DNA of 64,000 bases. Source: Rutstroemia sp. NJR-2017a BVV2 (lineage: Eukaryota; Ascomycota; Leotiomycetes; Helotiales; Rutstroemiaceae). The position numbers and the translations under genes were made by a program. Of this stretch, positions 12,473-23,142 are shown in pieces. The notes under the pieces were generated by a model. It did not search any database. It saw only the letters and a program-made list of their open reading frames with translations, and was not told where the DNA came from. The stretch lies in NCBI GenBank assembly GCA_002946415.1, contig NJPS01000076.1:1054001-1118000 (forward strand), given 5' to 3'. Position 1 is the stretch's first letter, and each line of letters begins with the position of its first letter.

Positions 12473-13558
12473 ATGTCCTCATCCACTTTAATATCTTCAT
12501 TGCGGTCAGTGTGCCTTAAAAGGGCCCTGGCTGCTCAACAGATATCAAGCAGAATCTATTATCATACTACAAACAGTCGAAATTTCAAGATGCTGCCATC
12601 AATCACGCTCGAGGAGCATTATCTCTCCTCGGCCTACGAACAGGCCCAAAAGTCCAATTCCTCAATGCTCGATTTCAACGTCGACTTCCCTCCTCAACTT
12701 ACTGACAAGCTCAAGTCCCTTGAAGATGACAGGATCAAAGACATGGACAATGGCAATGTCTCAATCCAGGTCCTGTCACACGCACCCGTCGATCCATCAC
12801 CGTCTCTAAGCAAGGAAATCAACGATGAACTTGCTCAAGCTATTTCCAAGAACCCCTCTCGCCTAAGAGGCTTCGCAACACTCCCCATGGGAGAGCCTCC
12901 AGCAGCAGCTCAGGAACTAGAACGCTGTGTGAAAGAACTAGGCTTTGTAGGAGCACTGATCGATAATCATATCGATGGCAAGTTTTACGACGGCGAGAAA
13001 TTCTGGTGTGTTTTTGAGAAAGCACAGGACCTGGACGTGCCAATTTATATCCACCCCACCTTCACTGCCGAAGGTGATATGGATAAGTATAGAGGAAACT
13101 ATAGTGATCGTATAGCAATGGGTCTCAGTAACTTTGGATGGGGATGGCATTCTGACACTGGTCTGCACTTCTTGCGTCTCTTCGCTGCGGGGGTATTCGA
13201 TCGGTTCCCGAAATTGAAGTTGGTTCTAGGACACATGGGAGAGCTCTTGCCGTTTCAACTCGACCGTATCTATGGAATTGCGGAGCATTTTGGTAGAGAC
13301 AGGAAGTTGAAGGATGTGTGGGATGAGAATGTGTGGGTGACGACGAGTGGGATGTTCTCGTTGGCGCCGTTGGCTTGTCTGTTGCAGACGAAGAGTAGAG
13401 ATAAGGTCCTATATAGTGTGGACTATCCATTTTCGAATAACGAGAGGGGTGCTGAGTTTATGGAGAAGGTCAAGAAGAGTGAACTGTTCGGTGAGGAGCT
13501 GGATGGGTTTGCGTATAAGAACGCTGAGAAGTTGTTGAAGATCAAGGTTTCGGAATGA
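12473..13558 (+). CDS. Amidohydrolase 2 family protein, resorcylate/dihydroxybenzoate decarboxylase-like
   Basis: A 361-residue intronless protein of the amidohydrolase 2 (ACMSD-like) family. Metal-site landmarks are visible: LEEHY at the start of the fold (residue 46 onward), PIYIHPT near residue 195, LGHMGELLPFQLDR near residue 258, and YSVDYPFSNNERG near residue 313. The EEHY form, with Glu in place of the first His of the hydrolase HxH motif, fits the non-oxidative decarboxylase branch (gamma-resorcylate, 2,3-dihydroxybenzoate). The fold begins at MLPSITLEEHY, whose ATG is at 12590. The preceding 39 residues are Ser/Arg-rich with almost no acids, so they could be a mitochondrial presequence or untranslated. 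The substrate is inferred only to be a hydroxylated aromatic acid. Confidence 0.85.
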   Translation: MSSSTLISSLRSVCLKRALAAQQISSRIYYHTTNSRNFKMLPSITLEEHYLSSAYEQAQKSNSSMLDFNVDFPPQLTDKLKSLEDDRIKDMDNGNVSIQVLSHAPVDPSPSLSKEINDELAQAISKNPSRLRGFATLPMGEPPAAAQELERCVKELGFVGALIDNHIDGKFYDGEKFWCVFEKAQDLDVPIYIHPTFTAEGDMDKYRGNYSDRIAMGLSNFGWGWHSDTGLHFLRLFAAGVFDRFPKLKLVLGHMGELLPFQLDRIYGIAEHFGRDRKLKDVWDENVWVTTSGMFSLAPLACLLQTKSRDKVLYSVDYPFSNNERGAEFMEKVKKSELFGEELDGFAYKNAEKLLKIKVSE

Positions 13559-14321
13559 GGGATTAGATAATTCATCACGAAGAACCGTTCATTTTCTGGT
13601 GCTTCTGGGACAAGCAGCCGCCGGGCGATGTTATGGAAGTCGTGCCTTCCTCGTCGGTTAAGCGAGGAGTGCCTTCTTCATAGGCCTTTCGAGCCTTCAG
13701 GGTGTTTCGTGCAATTCATTTAAGCCATGCTTCAAATGATTTGTACTTTTTAAATATTACATACACTCAACTCCATTCAGTCTCCATTGCCTCTCAGCTT
13801 CACAGACTTTTCTCTTCTCTCTCAGTTCATATTTATATTCCCCATTCAATTGAATTGCTGGCCACCACAACATTGAGCGCATCCTATTATTCACTTCCTT
13901 GACAGATCTACCTCAAGACGTCTTGAAATCACTACGATCTGTGCCATCTCAGGATTGCTCGACAAGCTCATAACTCTCCATCACCTCCTCAATTTCGTTC
14001 CGCACCATTTCTCTCTATTTCGCAAGAAGTTCTAAACCTCTCTTCCTCCTTCGTCAAGTTTACTTCAGTTTCTATTCTCGATCTAGATATTCACTACAAT
14101 CATCGTTCGATCTTGATCGCCGTTTTTTCTCCAGCTATTATTTCTCAAAGTCCAAAATCTTGCAATCTTTCTACTTTAACCTTTACAAACTCCACCTTCT
14201 TGACCAGATCTAGTCCCAGCCTTATCTACCCAATCGCTCTTCTTTTCAACTTGCTTCAATCCATTCCTATTTTCGCAGCTCAAATCTATCAATATCGTTT
14301 TTCCTGCTCGGATAATCAGTC
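13559..14321. other. Intergenic region and leader of the BTB-like gene
   Basis: No gene seen. From about 13720 to 14320 the + strand is rich in C and T with few G, as expected for a long fungal 5' leader ahead of the ATG at 14322. Confidence 0.5.
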
Positions 14322-17300
14322 ATGGCTCCTCGAGGCAGAAAACCCAAAGTTGGCGCAGATGCCGCTCGAGGTCAACAGAGAAACACCCGGGCTGCTAAGA
14401 AGCAACGTGTGGAGGAGGCTTTTGTGGTTAATGAGGAACCATCAGCAGCGTATGTAAAGAACACTAAACAGCAACCGCACCGACGCTCTGTTCTTCCAGC
14501 AACAGGTAAGAATACAACACAGAAATGTTCCGCAGGAGTAGCTGCATTGGCTGATGGCAAAATAGGTGCTCAACGGCGCGAGAGTATCGATCTTGATGAG
14601 TTGGAATCCGATGCCGACTGCAAATTAGTAAATGGTTCGACAATTCTGGGTAACCAGAGGCCCGTTACTCATCGACCAATGACAAGACCGCATCGCCTGG
14701 TCAAACCCTTTGACTGCGGAACCGTATATATTGCGCTTGCAGATCATGATGAAAAACGAAAATATAGATTGAGCTCCGCCCTTCTCTCCATTTTATCACC
14801 ATGGTTCAAACATACCTTGGCCGTAGCACCCATAGAATTGGATCATGACAAACTCAACTATATCACCAGAGTGTCTGGTGTTCAGGCAAGATATGGCTTG
14901 GTCCATGATGATCAGTCTGACATACCAGTTTTGGAACGCATTGTAAGTAACTCTCGTCACTCACGTGCAATTACTGCGAGTAACAAAGAGAAAACCAATT
15001 TCGACTAACTAATACAGTCCTTAACGATGTACGAAGACGAAATACCTCATCGGGAGGTCAGCAATGCGAATTTTACGCAGAAAACGGAGAAAGCGAATAC
15101 AGCGACGCCACAGGTACCTGCCGGGAAACAGGGCGCCACTAATAAGATCAAGTCATCGTCAACAGCCTCCATGGCAGATCCTCTATGCTCAATAATTCGA
15201 AGTGCAATTCATGACACTCCAGTTATAAGAAGGCAGAACATGTTCGACGGTGCCATTTCTCAGCTAGACGGAGCTGGAGACTACCCTGAAGAAGTATACC
15301 ACAATGCATGGGAGACGAAAGTACAGGATGAAACAACCCTCCAAAACTCCGGAATTCAGTTCAATACAAGTTCTCTCAGTTCCGCCGAACATGAAGCTGT
15401 TACGTCCCCAGAAATCAAAGTTGAACAAGAGTTCGAAGAACCAAAGAAAACCCATGATGCTCTGGGCTATGTAAATTTTGGAGCAGAACAGCTCGCGGAT
15501 ACGCATATTTTGTCTGCCACTGCGCCATGGCAAATTTGTGAAGTTCATCCGAACACGAGCATGGGAGCTCCGCAGAGTGATCGGCTAATTGAATCTTCAG
15601 ACACCCAACCAAGGACTGATATCAGAGACCCGCTACCAGAATCCCAGCCAGTTCAAGAACTACAATATATGCTGAAGGACAAACCCGTAGAGTTACAGTC
15701 TGATGGGCTTCAACCGAACCTCGTTCAAACGGACCCTGCGAATATTGGCCCATCCGATGACACCCAAGCTCAAAAGGAAGGAGATGCATCAGCGCCCATA
15801 GACTCCCTTGAAACCCAAGTCTCGGCAGTTATCAAAATCGAGAATGAGACCTTGACAGCACTAGCTCCCGTAACCTCAAGTCCCAATATCTCCAACACTG
15901 TCGAGAGCAACCATGATGGTTTGCCCAAAATGGAGTCGCAGGAAGAACTCATAATACTGCCATTTACTACCGAATCTCAGCACGATCCATCTTCCGAGCA
16001 GCAGTCTGGGGAAGGCGTTGTGGACGTTCCCATCATTGACCCAGAAGTTAATACCCTTCTTTCTTTATCCAGTGACATTTCTCAACCTGTTTCTTCCCCG
16101 GCCGATTTCCCAGAGACGAAGATTGGAGAAGAATTATTTCATGCGTCGTCAAAAATTGATTCAGCCCCGGAGGCAGCCAGCGAAGGTACCCCCAAAGAGC
16201 GGCCATTTGAACTATCACAGATGAGTCTTGATGCACCAGCCAATCCGTCATCAGATGTCCACAATTCTCAGATGGTTGAGGACAGGAATACTTCTGTCCC
16301 GCTAGGCATCAAGCCACCAGAGAATACATTATTCAACGAGAACGCAGTGCTCATCTCACACGGCCTTCCATCCCAGTCCGCTATCCAGAGTCCGCCTGAA
16401 TCTGAACTTACTACCCCACCGCAGACTCCTATCCAGGCACAATCCGTAGCCGAGGAAGTCCAGCAAGTGACAACCGTCAAGCGAGCTTTAGTCGTAAAGC
16501 CGGAAGTCCTTGATGCATACCACTTTCTCTTCCAGAGCTACTACAACATCCCACCTGCAATTTCGACAACCGACATCCATCAAGCTGTTGAACAAGCAGG
16601 TTTGCTTGTCAAGGTAGCTTCTCTGTACCAATCCCTCCCTAGTGTGCGTTCGCATATCTGCTACTCCCTTCTTTCTCATGGCCGCGATCTTCACAGTGCC
16701 ATCCTCCAGAACCCACCGCACTTTCTCCTCCTTTCGCTGAAACTTCAATGCGCCCCCATCTTTAGAGAAGCAATAATCCACATCGTTGGCCAAGCTCCTC
16801 TCTGGCCATGGCCCGTTTCCAGAGACGACATACCCGCCAAAGTCCTCCGCCTCATTGAGACGAAAATCGTAGATTTCAAGTCCGCCAAAAGCGTTGTCAA
16901 CACCGAGCTTTTTACCAGCTGTCTGGCTAAAGGTAACTCTCGCATCACAATTACCAAAATCGATCCCGGCACCTTGGACACATGGGTCGTTGTGCAGATG
17001 TGGCACGACTGGTTCTGTGGGGCAGTGCGTGAAAGTAATATGGTGCGGGAAAAACAAGGGAAGGTCGTCGAGGGCAATATGTACCGATTGATTGCGCGAG
17101 GAGGAGACTCGTATCTGCAGATTGAAGATGTATTGCGCGTGCTACATCCATACAAAGCGCAGCCGGGATCAAGTGGTTGGGGAAATTGGGAGAGGAAAGA
17201 GGTTGAGGAGGATTTGAGGATGATGAAGGAATTTGCGGCGAAAGCTGTCAAAGGTTTGGTGGCCAATCGCGCGATGATCAATGTTATGGGGGGAGAAAAT

Positions 17301-17384
17301 GAGATGGAGGTGGGGCATTTGACTTGTGCGAAAGTGGAGGAGAATGAGTTGCCGTGGGTTGGAGAGTTGGAAAATGGTGAGTAG
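14322..17384 (+). CDS. Large BTB/POZ-like nuclear protein
   Basis: Two exons, 14322-14942 and 15018-17384, give 995 residues. The N-terminus is basic (MAPRGRKPK..., with a GRK/GRP-like DNA-contact string). Residues about 130-170 (GTVYIALADHDEKRKYRLSS...LLSILSPWFK) look like the start of a BTB fold, where internal strands precede a helix ending in SxWF. The middle 400 residues are acidic, Ser/Pro/Gln-rich and probably disordered. Residues from about 690 (DAYHFLFQSYYNIPPAIS) form an all-helical segment like the BTB BACK-type region of fungal family members. The intron has an aactaatacag 3' end. A stretch at 14506-14565 also has a donor and acceptor and is 60 nt, a multiple of three, so it could be spliced optionally. 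Function is unknown; the BTB assignment is by pattern only. Confidence 0.7.
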
Positions 17385-17815
17385 GAGGGAGGCGGGGCAG
17401 ATGCGATATCTTTCTCTCTTTATCATTTTTTGCAAAGGGTTAATATTTGCTTCTCTGCGGGATGAGGGCATGCGGGCGTTTGTGATTTACTTACCACAAT
17501 ACACACGATATCGTCAATTATCAGGTGCTGCTAGTCACGGTAGTGAGGGAATGATTCATTATCGGAATAGGCGAGGGAGGATATCATAATATTTCATACG
17601 ATAGTTAAAGCCACAGAGATATGGGCAGATAGGAAGAATAAAAGTGTTTTTCCATTCCCCTGGTTCTGTTCGCATATCTTAGTATATATGATCACTCTAT
17701 GATTGAACGTGGATGTCTACCGAAACACCTCCTTTAAACGCCTGCAAATCCTCAGCTCCTCCGAACGCCACGCTAGATGTCGGACAAATATGAATGCAAA
17801 TGTTCCACAAGCTTC
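17385..17815. other. Convergent 3' region between the BTB-like gene and cyclin H
   Basis: A 431-bp gap between two genes that point toward each other. It would hold both 3' untranslated regions. AT-rich stretches near 17640-17700 could serve poly(A) signals. No gene seen. Confidence 0.5.
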
Positions 17816-19038
17816 TCATTTCTTTAGGCTTCCTCCGAATATCGAACCCTCCTCCTTCTCCCTTTCTTCCCTCTCCAACTTTCTTTTCTTAACGATCTTC
17901 TCTTCATCATCCTCTCCCTTCTCCGCTCCCTCCCTTTTCATCCTCTGCAGACCCACCAAATCCGCCTTCTCTGGGTTCCTGCACTTCTTGAGCTTCTTCG
18001 CCAAAGCTTGAACCGCTTTCCTCTCCTCCGGCGACTGCTCCTCCGGTACAGAAGCCAACAGCTGCGCAATTGTCTTGATGGTATTCGTCAATTTAATCTG
18101 CAGCGCCGAATTGGAGTTCGTCGTCGAGTGGAATTTCACCGCAAGGTAAAACGTCGTAAGAGGTTCCGAAGCAAGATACAGAGCCGCGAACATGATCTGC
18201 GAGGGCGTATAATGGAAATAAGCATCGGTGAGCAGGGCGCTAGTCTTCAGATATCGGCGCGCGATGCCGTGGGATTCGAGAACGAGATTCTGCATGTTGG
18301 GGGGTCGCAGGGTTTCGAGTTCGGCGGGGACGGGAATTTGTTTGGTGGAGATGGATATTAACTCCATGATGGCGCCCTCGAGGGAGCGGAAGGGGTGCCG
18401 CACGTCGAATGTGAAGCGTAGACCTTGTGTGAGGAGGAATTCGGATGAGAGCACTTCTTCGGGGGTGGTGCCGTTGATGGCGTCGGCGAATTTGGTTAGG
18501 CGGGTGTAGTGGTTTTCGGTTTTGGTGGAGAAGAAGAGGGCGGTTTTGAGGATGGTCGTGGGGGGGTAAGTCATTAAGCTGTGGGATGTGTAGAAGCGGC
18601 GAATATATTGGATTGCAGTTGCCTGAAGGTGAAGTAGTTAGCAGACATTTCGTATAAAAACATAGGATCGAAATGTAAATAAGAGGAAGAGATAAAGAGA
18701 ATGGCGCATACCTTGACATCCAAGGGCACTTCCAAATGATCGCCCAATTGTAGCGTTTGCCTGCAATAGAAATCCAATAGCTTCAATTCCTCATCGACCG
18801 TTAAGCAATCCACCTCTCCTTCCGGAAGTGCCGCGCTTGCAGACCTGCTGTTTTCTCCTTCGCTGTTATCATTAGAAGAAAGCGCATGGGCTTCTTTAGC
18901 ACGCCGCACAGCTTCGCGCACCTGAGTTGCGGCATTGGAATTGGTTGTTGTGCGGAGGGAGCGGAGAGCGGCGGGTGTGTAGGACCAGAGCCGGTACTGG
19001 GTGGATGTACGGTATCGCTCGTCTTCAGTCGCCATCAT
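17816..19038 (-). CDS. CCL1: Cyclin H, TFIIH kinase-module subunit (Ccl1-like)
   Basis: Two exons on the minus strand, 19038-18712 and 18622-17816, give 377 residues. The start EDERYRTSTQYRLWSYTP is the N-terminal helix motif typical of cyclin H/Mcs2/Ccl1, where it packs on the first cyclin box. Across the intron the sequence reads QYIRRFYTSHSLMTYPP then LFFSTKTENHY, the core of cyclin box one. A second box follows (LLTDAYFHYTPSQIMFAALY). The tail is a charged Lys/Glu coiled-coil-like segment. Cyclin H partners the CDK7/Kin28 kinase, which phosphorylates the RNA polymerase II tail. A 70-residue Ser/Ala/Glu-rich insert separates the N-terminal helix from box one. The gene is divergent from TMLH, with 343 bp between starts. 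Confidence 0.88.
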
Positions 19039-19381
19039 GAAAGGTTATTGTTGCTTGCGGGAAGATCTTAACATTGTCGCAACTTGGTTTTTCCAGAGGA
19101 TAATCTGCAGGTCTGGAGAAGACAGCTTCGGTGTTCGGAATTACGTTTCTCCGGAGGGTTGAACCGAGCTAGAGAAGTTGTCTGACGACCTGTGTTTGTC
19201 TGAGTAGCTCTAGCGTTTGTGAAATAGGTGTAAGAGTGATCTAGCTGGTGGTACGACGTCGCGAATTTTGCCGCATGCTCACACAGTCGACGAGCGCTTA
19301 TCTTAACGTGGTTGCTGGCGTCCAAATTACTGAGATCAGACATAGTCATACCAAGCAGGCAACGTTTCACAGCTGGCAGCT

Positions 19382-21260
19382 ATGATGATCGCATCAGCTC
19401 TTCGGGTTCAGCGCACAATCCGTGTAGGTGGCCGTCGCTTGTATAGTGATTCAACTTCTCCTGCGATGTTTGAGGCTATGACCACCCAAGGCACAAGGTT
19501 GATCCGTAAATATGTATCTCGGGACAGATCGGAGAAACCTGAGATTCTTCGACCGCCTGAGCCCTCGCCAAGTCCCTTCGCCAGCTCCATCAAAGTTGCA
19601 AATACTACTGGGAACAAACTGCGTATCAGGTTCCTAGATCCTGATCTGCGAGATGGCGATGAGCTCCATAGCAATGATACTTCCGTACAGCTCCCCTTTA
19701 TTTTTGGGAATAGAACTGTGTATGGCCCCTCTACCTCATAGATACCTAGTACTAATTGCCCTCATAGACCCCGAATATGGCTCAGGTAAGCTGCAGGAAA
19801 GTATCATGTACTGTACTATGACTTATCTAGCACTCTAGAGACAATTGTCCATGCCCAAGATGTAGGCGGCAAGACACGCTGCAGAGAGAGGTTGATATAT
19901 TCTCGGTGCGAATTTTCATATTGGGCTAGTAGCAGGTTCAACTGACTTTTACTCAGCTTGACAAACTACCAGACTCTAGCGTCGTAGTGAGGGCCACAGG
20001 GCTAGAAGTGAAATGTACATTACCTCTGCATTATGATGACGTTCACTGTGTCTAACTATGTGCAGGGGACACGCATCACATTGGTCTTTACCCCTGGGAA
20101 TGGCTATTAAAATACAGTTCACGATCCTTCTACAAGGCGCAAGGACTTGGACTTGAGACGTGTGTTTTCGATATGAGCGTAACTACAGTCGACTTTACTG
20201 AAAAACTTCTAGAATAGTCGGCCCAGTCCTTTGGACAGCAGATCAAATCAAGGAAAATCCCCCATCAGTTCAGTATGATGAGGTCATGGCCAGTGATGCA
20301 GGAGTTGGAAGATGGACACAGAAGATTGTAAGTAAATGACCTGCAATTCTAGTCCATGCTTAACTTCTATTTTCTAGAGAGAGTTCGGCTTTTGTTTCGT
20401 GGACGGTGTCCCCGTATGTCCTCACAAGACTCAAGAACTGCTTGAACGTATTTCTTTCGTGCGACCCACTCACTATGGTAAATGTGCTCAGACGAGTTTT
20501 GAAACCATTCACTAAGGAATCCAGGCGGCTTTTACGATTTCACATCTGATCTCACCATGAAGGACACTGCCTATACAAGTGAAGCCATTGGGCCGCACAC
20601 CGACACAACTTATTTCACTGATCCGGCTGGCCTCCAGATGTTCCACCTTCTTTCACACGAAGACGGCGTTGGCGGAGAATCTCTCCTGGTTGATGGTTTT
20701 AAAGCTGCTCAAGAACTCGATATTAGAGACCGAGAGAATCTGTATACCTACAATATTTCATGGCACGCCAGCGGAAACGACGGCATTACGATCCATCCAT
20801 CTCGGAATTTTCCTGTCCTTACCCAAACGGGTCCTGCGAATCTTCCTCTGCAAATAAGGTGGAACAACGCGGACAGGCGTACAGTAAACCCGAGGATTTT
20901 TGAAAAGTGGGCTGGCAGTGCGAAAGCTTTCAGTGATATCGTGAATGATCCGAAAATGCAATACTGGGAGCAGCTCCAACCTGGACGCGCCTTGAGTGAG
21001 TGGTCAAAGGCCGCAGGGTTCTTATTCATGGAAACGAGTAATGCTGATGCTTTAATAGTCTTCGACAACTGGAGGATACTGCATGGGAGATCCGCCTTTA
21101 CAGGCAAGAGGCGTATATGTGGTGGTTACAGTAAGTCGTTCTTTCGCCTGATTAATAGAGCACGCGATATTGATTTTAAGTAGTTAACCACGATGATTTT
21201 TGGTCGAGGTTCTTGAACACAAACTATACTCGTGATGAAGTCATTCAACATATTCTCTAG
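19382..21260 (+). CDS. Epsilon-N-trimethyllysine dioxygenase (carnitine biosynthesis)
   Basis: Proposed exons: 19382-19719, 19768-19785, 19839-19905, 19957-20014, 20066-20159, 20213-20327, 20378-20477, 20525-21130 and 21184-21260, giving 490 residues in a continuous frame. It is a gamma-butyrobetaine/trimethyllysine dioxygenase. The N-terminal Zn-binding domain shows WLRDNCPCPRC. The 2-oxoglutarate/Fe core shows GPHTDTTYFTDPAG (HxD) and a distal His in WRILHGRSAFTGKRR. The string DPAGLQMFHLLSHEDG...GGESLLVDGF is the trimethyllysine type rather than the butyrobetaine type. The enzyme hydroxylates trimethyllysine, the first step of carnitine synthesis, probably in mitochondria; the N-terminus is Arg/Ser-rich. 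The exon 1-2 junction is the least certain: the second exon is only 18 nt and supplies the WLR codons. All other joins restore family sequence. Confidence 0.85.
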
Positions 21261-22290
21261 CCGGCTTAATGGTTCAAGGGAAGGGCCCTTGGTACAGAGT
21301 GCTTCTGCGTTGTGAGGTGAGAGCTCCATTACTCATTTTGGGATTCAAACACCGGGAAACGAAGATATAGAGATAGACAGAAAAACGTACAAATCAAATA
21401 CTGAAACCAGGACTCGGATATGGTGATAAGAGCCCTTTCTTAATCCAGATGTAGGATTGGAATTGGAGGAAGTATTGCACAGAGTTATTGGAGCATTCTG
21501 CTAGTCCTTTCTGCACATTCATTTTGTTTGATTGCAGGTTAATGGTGATTGGCGCAAAATGCCACTGTTGCTTTAGTGAATACAGGTAGGTGCGACCAGG
21601 ACCATCTTTTCGTGATCAGCAGTCGGTACGTCTTCATTGCTTGCTTAGGAGAAGTTGAGATTTTCTGTTGGATTGGAAAACCTCGAATCTGAATTCTATC
21701 AAAAGCTGTGCGGTTGCGAACCACTTGGGTCGTCGACCGTACGCCACAGCAGCAGAAGTTGGATATATCAGAGCCAAGTTCAAGGACTCGATGGTAGCCA
21801 ATTCACTCTGCGGTAATTACATCACCTCTCGTCCCATGTTATGTTACTGGAGATGCCGTTGCTAGAGATGCCGTTGCTGGAGATGCCGTTGCTGGGTGGT
21901 CGTTGCCGGTTACTTTTCGCTGGGACCTGCCACCGTCGACTTCGGATGACCTCGACGTTGCTAAGGAAGGAACGATATCTCCCTTGGTGAGGTGACAACC
22001 ACACTAGTACCGTTGCCAGTACCTCATTTGTTTATAACCTCGTCGTTCCCTCTCGATTTCTCGATTTCTTCTTCTTCCTTTCCTCCTCAGTACGCACGCA
22101 AGCCTTCAATTGATAATCTGCTTTTACCGATTATCAACTTCATTATTGCTTTCATTGCTTGCTTACTTCTACATCTATCATCTTTGGGTCTTACCAACTC
22201 ATCGGCTTTCTCACGCTCTTCCACCCTCCAATACCGTTATTTCCATCCTCGTCGGCGTGCCGATTTTTGTTTACCACAACAATAATCGCA
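21261..22290. other. Intergenic region and leader of the next gene
   Basis: No gene recognised. It holds a 15-bp tandem repeat near 21849-21893, and from about 22010 a pyrimidine-rich stretch that looks like a 5' leader. Confidence 0.45.
21849..21893. repeat. 15-bp tandem repeat, three copies
   Basis: Three head-to-tail copies of ggagatgccgttgct, the middle one with a single difference (agagatg...). It lies about 400 bp upstream of the gene starting at 22291. Seen directly. Confidence 0.85.
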
Positions 22291-23142
22291 ATGTCCTTCT
22301 CACCAGTCATCTTCGCCACCCTCTTCCTCGGCGTTCTCGCCATCACTTATTTCAGTCCTATCCAAGCGACTGTCACTCTCAAAGAGCTTCCCGAGACCCA
22401 ATCAGCTCTTCCCTCGGTTGCACACGCCGTCCCTTCGGTATCTCTTCCTGCGCAGACTTCAGCGGACATTGATGAGCTTGTTGCCTCCTTTGGCAACATC
22501 TCTCTTTGCGAAGCTGCCGACAACACCACCACGGGCCTGGAAGCACTCTTCGAGTGTCTCTCTCTCGCCAGCCCTGCCGATAACACTGCGGAAGTTACCG
22601 TCTCGAGACCAGCAAAGCCGCTCAAATCCTGTTTCCGGAACAAGTCGGAAAGCCTCACTTCTCGCCCTGCGAGAAGTGTTTCTTTCTTTACCACTCCGGA
22701 CGATGAGATTGCAGCGCGCATTGCTTTCTTCGAATGCGATCACATGGTCGCTGTATCCTACGATGATGATATCGAGGGTAATCGTGTCAAGTAAGTTACT
22801 GTTTAATTTACCTTCCAATCTTTAAGTATCATTTGGACTGACTTGAAGCCTAGTGGACACACCGCGCACGTTAGGTTCCCAGCTCGCGTTCAACAAGACA
22901 ATGCTGGCACCCTCTACCACGTCCGCCCTGATGGCATCTTCACTGCTCCAACAAAGACCGGCTACGGCGACGCCGCTTTCGTATATGTCCCCGGAACATG
23001 CGAATGCTTCAAGAGCGCTAGTCGTGGTGGCTTTGTTCCTGATGTTCCTAGGGAAGTCGAGGAAAGTGCAGATGGATGTCTCTATCAGACATTCAACAAA
23101 GGGTTACAGAATGAACATTACAAATGCCAATACTGCAGATAG
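22291..23142 (+). CDS. Unknown protein with N-terminal signal or membrane anchor
   Basis: Two exons, 22291-22790 and 22854-23142, give 262 residues. The N-terminus MSFSPVIFATLFLGVLAITY is a hydrophobic segment that could be a signal peptide or a single anchor. The middle is Ser/Thr/Ala-rich with several N-glycosylation sequons (NISL, NTTT, NKSE). The C-terminal half is more structured: it reads TAHVRFPAR, then GTLYHVRPDGIF, then GTCECFK, and ends KCQYCR. The intron keeps phase (RVN|GH) and has a gactgacttg branch region. I do not recognise the family. A secreted or membrane-attached fungal protein is the best inference. A long pyrimidine-rich leader precedes the ATG. Confidence 0.6.
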
